From Acidobacteriaceae bacterium UBA1307 (lineage in GTDB: Bacteria > Acidobacteriota > Terriglobia > Terriglobales > Acidobacteriaceae): a stretch of 12,410 nt of DNA. The position numbers and the translations under genes were made by a program. Shown one piece after another: positions 6,451 through 11,931 of the stretch. Below the pieces are notes generated by a model, which worked only from the letters and a program-made list of their open reading frames with translations, did no database searches and was not told where the DNA came from. Position 1 is the first letter of the stretch, and the number at the start of each line of letters is the position of its first letter. Location: assembly GCA_002307235.1 (NCBI GenBank), contig DBTV01000010.1:381-12790 (forward strand), read 5' to 3'.

Positions 6451-6524
6451 ATATCAGGCGGCGTCACCTACTGACGTGATGAGTAAACAGAAAAAGCTCC
6501 GGGGTGACTCCCCGGGGCTTTTTC
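6451..6524 (+). ncRNA. Small RNA of about 74 nt with its own promoter and terminator, antisense to the upstream RNA element
   Basis: The transcript is bounded by the promoter at 6416-6444 and the terminator at 6491-6523. It holds one hairpin, CGTCA-CCTAC-TGACG (6462-6476), a single-stranded linker (GTGATGAGTAAACAG) and the terminator stem. Its first nucleotides are complementary to the upstream structured element: 6452-6465 with 6321-6334 (14 nt, perfect) and 6466-6473 with 6309-6316 (8 nt, perfect), leaving only a 4-nt bulge (6317-6320) in the upstream partner. The hairpin loop CCTAC is complementary to GTAGG in the loop region of the upstream hairpin 6308-6321. ATG at 6479 could open a frame running through the terminator, but it lacks a ribosome-binding site. 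I recognise no known family. A transcription-attenuation leader for ccmC is an alternative. Confidence 0.65.
6491..6523 (+). terminator. Strong intrinsic terminator between ccmB and ccmC
   Basis: AAAAAGCTCCGGGG (6491-6504) pairs with CCCCGGGGCTTTTT (6510-6523), with one T-G wobble and loop TGACT. The A5/T5 flanks make it potentially bidirectional. It should end the small RNA and also any read-through from ccmB, separating ccmC-ccmD from ccmE-A-ybaK-B. Confidence 0.88.
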
Positions 6525-6650
6525 TATTGAAGATCTCAGGGACATTTGCGTGTAGTCGACTCTCCTCATTTATCGCCGCTTCGGCGGATTGCGCATCGAA
6601 AATCCTTTCCTTTCCTGAGTCCGGCGCTCCAAAACCGTTCTTCCCCGTCG

Positions 6651-6656
6651 TACACT
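6651..6656 (+). promoter_or_regulatory. Possible -10 element for ccmC
   Basis: TACACT would place a start near 6663, about 19 nt before the ccmC ATG. No good -35 is seen. The stretch 6526-6681 otherwise holds only a small CCGC-TTCG-GCGG tetraloop hairpin (6576-6587). Because a terminator lies upstream, ccmC should need its own promoter or regulated read-through. Confidence 0.25.
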
Positions 6657-6681
6657 AGTTACGTTTGTCCAGGATTCCCCG

Positions 6682-7383
6682 ATGAAAAAAATCTTCTTTA
6701 TCCTTTATGCCAGCCTCACGGTATTGCTCATGATCTGGGGCTTTTACCAGGCGATCTATGTCGCACCCGACGAGCAGACGATGCACGAGATTCAGCGCAT
6801 CTTCTACTATCACGTACCCTCGGCGATGGTCGCGTTTCTTTTCTTCGCCATCTCGCTGGTCGGCTCGATTGGGTTTCTGAGCTTCCGCAGTTCGCGGCCG
6901 GAGTGGGCGCAGATCGCCGACGCACTGGCGCTGGCCGGTGCCGAGGTGGGCATCATCTTTTGCACCGTGGTGCTGATTACCGGGCCCATGTGGGGTCGCC
7001 GCGCCTGGGGCATCTGGTGGACCTGGGATGCGCGGCTGACGACGACGCTGGTGCTGTGGCTGATCTACGTCAGCTACCTGCTGCTGCGGCGCTTCGCGGC
7101 CGGGCCACAGGTGCAGACGCTGGCCGCCGTGCTCGGCATCTTCGGCGCGCTCGACGTGCCGATCGTCTACATGTCGAACCGCTGGTGGCGCACGCAGCAT
7201 CCTTCGCCGGTCTTTGGCGGCGGGCAGGACTCGGGCCTTGACCCGGCGATGCTGCATGTTTTTGGCTGGAATGTGCTGGCCTGGATGGCCTGGGGCGTGC
7301 TGATTCTCATCGTGCGCTTCCTGGTCGAACGCCGCCAGCAGAAGATTGCCGAAGGCGAGGCCGAGGCCGCGCTGAACGCCTAA
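6682..7383 (+). CDS. ccmC: Haem handling protein CcmC
   Basis: A 233-aa inner-membrane protein that presents haem to CcmE. It carries the tryptophan-rich haem-handling motif WGIWWTWDARL (109-119) flanked by the two conserved histidines H44 (YYHVPSA) and H173 (TQHP). There are six hydrophobic segments: 4-22, 47-67, 83-101, about 120-136, about 146-164 and 194-213. Family hallmarks are complete, so it should be active. The ribosome-binding site is weak (CCAGGATTCCCCG). It lies about 440 bp after ccmB behind a strong terminator, and ccmD follows after 34 nt. The length fits CcmC rather than the much larger CcmF. Confidence 0.95.
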   Translation: MKKIFFILYASLTVLLMIWGFYQAIYVAPDEQTMHEIQRIFYYHVPSAMVAFLFFAISLVGSIGFLSFRSSRPEWAQIADALALAGAEVGIIFCTVVLITGPMWGRRAWGIWWTWDARLTTTLVLWLIYVSYLLLRRFAAGPQVQTLAAVLGIFGALDVPIVYMSNRWWRTQHPSPVFGGGQDSGLDPAMLHVFGWNVLAWMAWGVLILIVRFLVERRQQKIAEGEAEAALNA

Positions 7384-7417
7384 TTGCACCACTGCCATCC
7401 GAAGACGAGGAAAACCT

Positions 7418-7552
7418 ATGGATTCCGTTGCACAGATCGATCACCACTTCACGGTCGCGGCCTACGCGATCACCTGGATCATTCAACTGAGCTACGTGGG
7501 CTGGCTGGGCCTGCGCTGGCGGGCGCAGAAGCGCGCCGGGCGCCGCCGTTAG
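7418..7552 (+). CDS. ccmD: Small CcmD-like membrane protein
   Basis: A 44-aa protein: an acidic/polar N-terminus (MDSVAQIDHHFT), one membrane helix (about residues 13-32, VAAYAITWIIQLSYVGWLGL) and a strongly basic tail (RWRAQKRAGRRR). Size, single helix with basic cytosolic end, and position directly after ccmC match CcmD, which keeps CcmE-haem attached to CcmC. CcmD sequences are poorly conserved, so the assignment rests mainly on context. The ribosome-binding site is GAGGAAAACCT before the ATG. Confidence 0.75.
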   Translation: MDSVAQIDHHFTVAAYAITWIIQLSYVGWLGLRWRAQKRAGRRR

Positions 7553-7567
7553 GCTGGAGATCTCCTC

Positions 7568-7623
7568 CGGGGCTAAAGCCCCGATGAATTCTGCCGGTCT
7601 TATGCGGGGGTTAAAACCCCCGC
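7568..7623 (+). repeat. Bipartite palindromic repeat element, copy 1
   Basis: Two palindromes joined by a 20-nt spacer: CGGGGC-TAAA-GCCCCG (7568-7583) and GCGGGGGTT-AA-AACCCCCGC (7604-7623). The same plan (CTAAAG-centred arm, spacer of about 18-21 nt, second arm) recurs at 10539-10594 and, inverted, at 10447-10499. It sits just after ccmD, and TTTTTT follows 9 nt after arm 2 (7633-7638), so it may also serve as the terminator of ccmCD. The remaining stretch to 7752 shows nothing else definite. Confidence 0.7.
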
Positions 7624-7752
7624 CTCCCTCCGTTTTTTCCTGCATTCTTCTGCGGGCCTCTGCCTCTCACAGCCTCCTCTGCTTCCTCGCTATCTCCGCT
7701 ATCTGAATGGATTTTCCGTCACCGTCATGGCAACGCACCGTGCAAGACCGAG

Positions 7753-8619
7753 TCATGCCCAGGCATGGATCATCTGCACGCGCAGCGTGGAGCGCTCGGG
7801 GGAGTAGAGCAGGCCCTTGCCCTCGACCTGATAGTCGAAGGAGCGCAGCAGGTCGAACATCGCGCGGTAGTCGCCATCGTTGTGATAGGTGGTGATGGCC
7901 AGCCGTGGATGGTGCCGACGCAGGAAGCGCGCGCCCCCGGCAAAGATCATCGGCTCGGCTCCCTCGGCATCGCACTTGATGAAGGTCGGCTTGCGCTCAA
8001 GGGCCTCGGCCACCTCATCGAGGGTGCGGACCGGCACCGGATAGGCCCCGTCGCTGGCGTGATCGACAATCCGGCTCGCCGCCGGGTTGCTGGCATCGTC
8101 ATAAAAATGAGCGAGCCCGGAGCCTGCCCCCAGCAGGCACTGCAGCACGCGCGGCGCAGGCAACTGGCGCAGCGCAAAGAGCCGGGGAATCAGCGCGCAC
8201 ATGGCGGGCGAGGGCTCAACGCAGACCACCTCGCGACAACGCGCGGCGACATAGGCGGCAAAGGAGCCCTCGCAGGCGCCAATGTCGAGCACCACATCGT
8301 CGGCGGCCAGCGGAGTGGCTCCACAAAGATACTGGTGCGGATGGTCGGCCACGAAGAGTTCGGCCAGAATATTCAGGGCAAATTCGCGCGGAAAGCTCTT
8401 CGGCCATAAAAAGCTCTGCCCCTGAACGTCGATGCGCTGATAGTTCTCGTACGAGCTGAAGTGGATCTGGTTGTCGGCGCGGAAGCCGCGATTCATGGCT
8501 CCGGCCGGCTTCAGCAGCCAGTGCTTGGCGACTTGGCGCTCCGGTCCGGCCTGGGCCAGATGTTTGAGTACGGCCCACAGTTTTCCCGAAACACCCCGCA
8601 GCAGTCCCCGCTCGCGCAC
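7753..8619 (-). CDS. FkbM family SAM-dependent methyltransferase
   Basis: A 288-aa protein with the Rossmann methyltransferase fold of the FkbM family, whose members O-methylate sugars, polyketides or other small molecules. SAM-binding motif I is VVLDIGACEGSF (109-120), the acidic ribose ligand is E135 (CVEPSP), and the FkbM signature is FIKCDAEGAEPMIFAGGARFL (about 213-233). The first 100 residues are specific to this protein. The start chosen is the GTG at 8619-8617, preceded by GGGAGG at 6-nt spacing; the longer frame from ATG 8688 has no ribosome-binding site. It is a single gene on the minus strand, convergent with ccmD and divergent from the 32-aa gene. A CATGCC-CA-GGCATG palindrome (7754-7767) overlaps its stop. 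The substrate is unknown; no glycan cluster is adjacent. Confidence 0.85.
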   Translation of the reverse strand: MRERGLLRGVSGKLWAVLKHLAQAGPERQVAKHWLLKPAGAMNRGFRADNQIHFSSYENYQRIDVQGQSFLWPKSFPREFALNILAELFVADHPHQYLCGATPLAADDVVLDIGACEGSFAAYVAARCREVVCVEPSPAMCALIPRLFALRQLPAPRVLQCLLGAGSGLAHFYDDASNPAASRIVDHASDGAYPVPVRTLDEVAEALERKPTFIKCDAEGAEPMIFAGGARFLRRHHPRLAITTYHNDGDYRAMFDLLRSFDYQVEGKGLLYSPERSTLRVQMIHAWA

Positions 8620-8711
8620 GCAAGACCTCCCTGATGAACCTTTTGGCTTGGCAGCAGGATACAGCCCGCCCGCCAGTTTGGCGCACAAATTTTACGATGC
8701 ACAATCACCCA

Positions 8712-8766
8712 TTCGTGGGATATGGCCTAACACTGTCCAAAAACGGGACACTGTCTTTCGTGGGAT
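8712..8766 (+). promoter_or_regulatory. Inverted repeat flanked by direct repeats, possible enhancer site
   Basis: TGTCC (8734-8738) and GGACA (8746-8750) form an inverted repeat with 7-nt spacing, embedded in two direct copies of ACACTGTC (8730-8737, 8748-8755). The unit is bracketed by two exact copies of TTCGTGGGAT (8712-8721, 8757-8766). Its centre lies about 94 bp upstream of the start predicted from the sigma-54-like promoter at 8811, a normal distance for an enhancer-binding protein. It lies between divergent genes, so it could also act on the methyltransferase. Confidence 0.5.
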
Positions 8767-8810
8767 TCCCCATTCTGCGTCTTTGCCTGATGATCGAGAT
8801 GCAGGCAACA

Positions 8811-8826
8811 CGGCACGGAAGATGCG
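8811..8826 (+). promoter_or_regulatory. Sigma-54-like (-24/-12) promoter for the 32-aa gene
   Basis: CGGCACGGAAGATGCG matches the consensus TGGCAC-N5-TTGCA with the invariant GG (8812-8813) and GC (8824-8825) at correct spacing; mismatches are at the first T, one T of TTGC and the last A. A start near 8836 leaves a 14-nt leader that begins with the ribosome-binding site CAAGGAG. Confidence 0.5.
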
Positions 8827-8849
8827 CCGCCGTCCTCAAGGAGTTTTCC

Positions 8850-8948
8850 ATGCACGATCTGCTGATTGCCCTCGCCTTTGTCGGTATTCTCATTCTGCCG
8901 GCCATCGTGGCCAGCAATGTGTCTTCCCATCCCGACGAAGAGAAATAA
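8850..8948 (+). CDS. 32-aa single-membrane-segment protein with LPAIxA core (paralogue of 3652-3753)
   Basis: MHDLLIALAFVGILILPAIV forms one membrane helix, followed by ASNVSSHPDEEK, a short acidic tail. AAGGAG lies 6 nt before the ATG. It aligns without gaps to the 33-aa protein at 3652 over the first 21 residues, sharing M1, D3, V11, LPAI (16-19) and A21; the tails differ (acidic here, basic there). A sigma-54-like promoter and an upstream inverted repeat precede it, suggesting regulated expression. AACGC/GCGTT around 8949-8973 could form a weak hairpin after it. No function is recognised. Confidence 0.65.
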   Translation: MHDLLIALAFVGILILPAIVASNVSSHPDEEK

Positions 8949-9065
8949 AACGCGGCTTCCCCAGACTGCGTTGTCATCAACATTCCGAGGTCGGAGAGAG
9001 CGCCCTGATGCGCCCCCGGTCTTTTCACTTGAAGCCCTCCCCCTTTCGCGCCTGTTTTTCCTCGC

Positions 9066-9095
9066 TCGGCACGCAGTACGCCGGGCATGTATGAT
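9066..9095 (+). promoter_or_regulatory. Possible sigma-70 promoter for the beta-propeller lipoprotein
   Basis: TCGGCA (9066-9071), an 18-nt spacer and TATGAT (9090-9095). A start near 9102 precedes the TTG start at 9114 but lies downstream of the ATG at 9087, which supports the TTG. Confidence 0.4.
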
Positions 9096-9113
9096 TTTTG
9101 TAGGAAATTACCC

Positions 9114-10304
9114 TTGAAAAACGGCGCGATCCTGAAGAACCCGAAGCTTTTATTCTGTGGCCTGCTGGCCCTTACCCTCTGCGGATGCCGCCCCCACGAC
9201 TTCCCTCAGTACGCAGCCAACGACCGCGAGTTCGCCTATGTGGCCAACGCAGGCAGCGGCACGGTCAGCATCTACGACGTGGTGAATGTGCGGCTGGACC
9301 GCGAGTTGGCCGTGGGCGTGAACCCGACCGCCGTGGTCGCCTCGCCGACCCGCGATGAGGTCTACGTGCTGAACACCGGCGACGGCAAAAGCGCGGGCTC
9401 GCTGGCGGTGCTCGACACGGTGAAGAACGCCGTGGCCGCGCTGATTCCGCTTGACCGCCAACCGGTGTCGCTCGACGTGGCACCCGACGGTGCGACGGCC
9501 TACATTGCCAACGCCGGCTCGAATACGGTTTCGGTGATCGACCTTGTGCATCGGCAGGAGACGGCGCGGATCGGCGCGGGCGAGCAGCCCTCTGCGGCGC
9601 GCATCGCCTCCGACGGCAAAACGATCGTCGTCGCCAACCGCGGCGGCAACTCGGTGAGCGTAATCGATGCAACCAGCAAGCATCTGCGCGCCAGCTTTGC
9701 CGGTTGCCCGGGAGCGGGCGACGTCGTGATTTTGCATGATGCGAGCAAGGCCTTCGTGGCCTGCTCGGGCGGCCACCAGGTGATGGCCATCGCGCTGGCC
9801 CGGGCCGCGCACCCGGCTACGGCGCAGTCTTCGGCCACCCCGGCGCAACCGGACCGGCTGGAATCGCTGCTCGACGTGGGCCATGCGCCGGTGCATCTGG
9901 CGCTCAAACCCGATGGCGGCGAAATCTTTTCCTCGAACCAGCAGGCCAATACCGTCTCGGAGATTTATAACTCGACCGATGAGGTGGGCGACACCTTCAC
10001 CATCGGCGACGGGCCGGTGCGCAGCATTGTTTCCGCCGACAACAGCCGCATCTACGTGGCCAACGGCAACTCGCAGTACGTGACGGTCTACTCGATTGAC
10101 GACGGCAAGCGACAGGGCTCGGTGCATGTGGGCGACAGCCCCTCGGCGATGGCCTTCTCGAATGCCGGACATCTGCTGTTTGTCACCGACCAGCGCTCGA
10201 ATGATGTGGCCGTGATCCGCACCGCAACCCGCTCGATCTTCACCGTGCTGCCCGCCGGCAAAACACCAACCGCGATTGCGGTGAAGAGCTATAAGCTGCC
10301 GTAA
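9114..10304 (+). CDS. YVTN-type beta-propeller lipoprotein
   Basis: A 396-aa exported protein made of repeated beta-propeller blades of the YVTN/YncE kind, with recurring units such as FAYVANAGSGTVSIYDV, AYIANAGSNTVSVIDL, IVVANRGGNSVSVIDA and LFVTDQRSNDVAVI, each about 40-45 residues and often starting with a G-x-x-P turn. It fits a seven-bladed propeller. The N-terminus is a lipoprotein signal: basic KNGAILKNPK, hydrophobic LLFCGLLALT and a lipobox ending LCGC, with Cys25 as the likely lipidated residue. Such propellers usually serve in binding or extracytoplasmic scaffolding; no catalytic residues are evident. I chose TTG 9114 because TAGGA precedes it and it gives a compact signal peptide; ATG 9087 has no ribosome-binding site. 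It is a single-gene unit closed by a strong terminator. Ligand unknown. Confidence 0.85.
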   Translation: MKNGAILKNPKLLFCGLLALTLCGCRPHDFPQYAANDREFAYVANAGSGTVSIYDVVNVRLDRELAVGVNPTAVVASPTRDEVYVLNTGDGKSAGSLAVLDTVKNAVAALIPLDRQPVSLDVAPDGATAYIANAGSNTVSVIDLVHRQETARIGAGEQPSAARIASDGKTIVVANRGGNSVSVIDATSKHLRASFAGCPGAGDVVILHDASKAFVACSGGHQVMAIALARAAHPATAQSSATPAQPDRLESLLDVGHAPVHLALKPDGGEIFSSNQQANTVSEIYNSTDEVGDTFTIGDGPVRSIVSADNSRIYVANGNSQYVTVYSIDDGKRQGSVHVGDSPSAMAFSNAGHLLFVTDQRSNDVAVIRTATRSIFTVLPAGKTPTAIAVKSYKLP

Positions 10305-10325
10305 ACGGCGGCGGTCTCGCGCACA

Positions 10326-10369
10326 AACAAACCCCTCCCGACGGCAATGACTGTCGGGAGGGGTTTGTT
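10326..10369. terminator. Strong hairpin terminator after the beta-propeller gene
   Basis: A perfect 17-bp stem, AACAAACCCCTCCCGAC (10326-10342) with its complement (10353-10369), and a 10-nt loop. It lies 22 nt after the stop. Both flanks carry short A- or T-rich ends (TTTGTT on the plus strand), so it may act in both directions. Confidence 0.85.
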
Positions 10370-10446
10370 CTGCGCGATCTGTTTGGTTTTGAAGAAGGAG
10401 GTATTCACACACGACGAGGAACTCTGCGGTGAAAGTTTTGTGTCAG

Positions 10447-10499
10447 GGCCTGACTTCAGTCAGGCCGTAAACGCGAAAAAATAAAGTGGCCTTTAGGCC
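10447..10499 (-). repeat. Bipartite palindromic repeat element, inverted copy
   Basis: Read on the minus strand: GGCC-TAAA-GGCC (10499-10488), a 21-nt T-rich spacer, then GGCCTGAC-TGAA-GTCAGGCC (10466-10447). The order of a CTAAAG-centred arm followed by a CTGAAG-centred arm is the same as in the plus-strand copy at 10539-10594, so the two copies form an inverted pair. Together they fill much of the 385-bp gap between 10305 and 10689, in which I see no gene. Confidence 0.65.
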
Positions 10500-10538
10500 C
10501 TGCGGTGATGTTGATCGTGAGAAAGTGGAATCACCTCA

Positions 10539-10594
10539 GAGGCTAAAGCCCTCGTTGATTTTTGTTCTCTTTGCGGCACGACTGAAGTCGCGCC
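10539..10594 (+). repeat. Bipartite palindromic repeat element, copy 3
   Basis: GAGGC-TAAA-GCCCTC (10539-10553, one bulged C) and GGCACGAC-TGAA-GTCGCGCC (10575-10594, one A-C mismatch) with a spacer containing TTGATTTTTG. The spacer aligns with that of copy 1 at 7584-7603 (TGA-TT at its left end and a T-rich right end before GCGG). The element is about 55 bp and lies about 100 bp before the next gene. Confidence 0.65.
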
Positions 10595-10689
10595 CTTTCA
10601 AAACCTCGACGGAGACAGGGCCCCTCGCTGACCTCATTTCTGTAGCAATGTGCCATGATGGCGCGTCTAACAAAACGAGGGGGCAAGCC

Positions 10690-11883
10690 TTGAACCCGAT
10701 CTGTGTTTTTTCTCGTTCCGCAGTGTTTTTGCTTGGTGCCGCTCTGGCGGCACAGACGCCCGCGCCACCGAAGCCGGTCGATCCGGGCCGCACCGTTCTG
10801 CTGACGGCGACCGTGCGCGACAAGCACGGTGCGCCGGTGAAGGATCTGAAGGCGAATGAGCTGACGCTCACGATGGATGGGCGGCCGCAGACGATTCTGA
10901 GCCTCGCGCCCCAATCCTCGCAACCGACGCGGCTGGGGCTGCTCGTCGATACCGGATCGGCGATGACGCATGCGCTTGAGAGCGAACGCAAGGCTGCCAC
11001 CAAGTTCGTCGATCTGCTGCTGCCCGAGGATGCGGCCCAAACGCGCGACCAGATTTTTCTGATCCACTTTGACCGCGAGGTTGAGCTGCTCGAGGACTTC
11101 ACGAGTGCGCGCGCCAAGCTGACCCGCGAGCTCGACACCATGGAGCAAACGCGACCGTCGCGCAGCACGCACGAGGCCAACCGCGACGCTGACAATGATC
11201 GCGGCAATCATGGCGACAGTGAGCGCGGTGGTCCGCCCAGCGGCGGACCGGGCGGCGGCAAGGGGCCGGGCGCAAGTGGTAGCAGTTCGCAGTTGTACGA
11301 CGCGATTTTTCTGGCCTCGGACGAGTTGATGAAGTCGCAGTCGGGACGCAAGGCGCTCGTTGTCTTTTCGAATGGCGTCGACCGCTCCAGCAAGGAGACG
11401 CTGAACGACGCGATTGACGCGGCCGACCGCGCAGGGCTTGCGATCTACGCCATCTACTTCAAGGGCGAGGAAGAAAAAAGCGGCAGCAAACACAGCATCC
11501 CCGGGCTCGGCGGTGGACAGGGCGGCGGACGCAGCGGCATTCCCGGCATCGGCGGCAACTGGCCGACAGGCGGCGGCAGTGGTTCCCCCAGCGGCGGCGG
11601 GCGCGGCGGCGGCAGCGACAAGGACGTGAAGATCGACGGAAAGAAGATTCTCGAAAAGATCGCCACGCGCACCGGCGGGCGCTGCTTCGAGGCCAAAAAA
11701 ACTGAGAATCTTGAAGAGGTATACAAGCAGATTGCCGACGAGCTGCGCGCTCAATTTCTGGTGAGCTTCGCGCCCGACAGGGACGACCGCGACGGCCAGT
11801 TCCACAAGATTGCGCTGAAGGCCGTCAAGGACGGGCTCACCGTGGAAACGCGTGAGGGCTACTACGCGGCAGAGGAAAAATAG
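10690..11883 (+). CDS. Secreted VWFA-related Acidobacterial domain protein with glycine-rich inserts
   Basis: A 397-aa exported protein of the type modelled as the VWFA-related Acidobacterial domain (TIGR03436). A signal peptide (AVFLLGAALAAQ, cleavage near 21) precedes a small beta domain (VLLTATVRDKHGAPVKDLKANELTLTMDG), then a von Willebrand A fold: LGLLVDTGSAM (83-92), DQIFLIHFDREV (120-131), QLYDAIFLASDEL (201-213), KALVVFSNGVD (221-231) and KIATRTGGRCF (323-333). The metal-site motif, normally DxSxS, reads D87-T-G-S-A, so metal binding may be lost. Two glycine-rich inserts (about 173-199 and 271-309) interrupt the fold. The TTG at 10690 is chosen because GAGGGGG precedes it and a signal peptide follows at once; an in-frame ATG at 10648 is the alternative. 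Function is unknown; extracellular adhesion or scaffolding is plausible. It converges on the chemotaxis gene. Confidence 0.87.
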   Translation: MNPICVFSRSAVFLLGAALAAQTPAPPKPVDPGRTVLLTATVRDKHGAPVKDLKANELTLTMDGRPQTILSLAPQSSQPTRLGLLVDTGSAMTHALESERKAATKFVDLLLPEDAAQTRDQIFLIHFDREVELLEDFTSARAKLTRELDTMEQTRPSRSTHEANRDADNDRGNHGDSERGGPPSGGPGGGKGPGASGSSSQLYDAIFLASDELMKSQSGRKALVVFSNGVDRSSKETLNDAIDAADRAGLAIYAIYFKGEEEKSGSKHSIPGLGGGQGGGRSGIPGIGGNWPTGGGSGSPSGGGRGGGSDKDVKIDGKKILEKIATRTGGRCFEAKKTENLEEVYKQIADELRAQFLVSFAPDRDDRDGQFHKIALKAVKDGLTVETREGYYAAEEK

Positions 11884-11889
11884 CGCGGT

Positions 11890-11924
11890 GGGATCAACGG
11901 AAAAACTCTCTTTCCATTGATCCC
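11890..11924. terminator. Hairpin between convergent genes, likely bidirectional terminator
   Basis: GGGATCAA (11890-11897) pairs with TTGATCCC (11917-11924); after a C-A mismatch GGAAA (11899-11903) pairs with TTTCC (11911-11915). It fits in the 48-bp gap between the two converging stop codons. No long T-run follows on either strand. Confidence 0.65.
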
Positions 11925-11931
11925 GCAACGA

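Noticed and set aside
6404..6658. 84-aa open frame on the plus strand
   Set aside because: It runs through a near-consensus promoter and a strong terminator and has no ribosome-binding site.
9087..9113. ATG start nine codons upstream for the lipoprotein
   Set aside because: It overlaps the -10 candidate and lacks a ribosome-binding site; TTG 9114 gives a standard lipoprotein signal.
10395..10402. AAGGAGGT, a perfect Shine-Dalgarno sequence
   Set aside because: No ATG, GTG or TTG at suitable distance opens a frame of useful length; the GTG at 10430 is too far and gives 13 codons.
9150..10412. 420-aa open frame on the minus strand
   Set aside because: Antisense to the beta-propeller gene, which has clear repeats and a lipobox; His/Arg-rich shadow composition. 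It also crosses the terminator.
10543..11928. 461-aa open frame on the minus strand
   Set aside because: Antisense to the VWFA-related gene and covering a repeat element; no ribosome-binding site or known domain.
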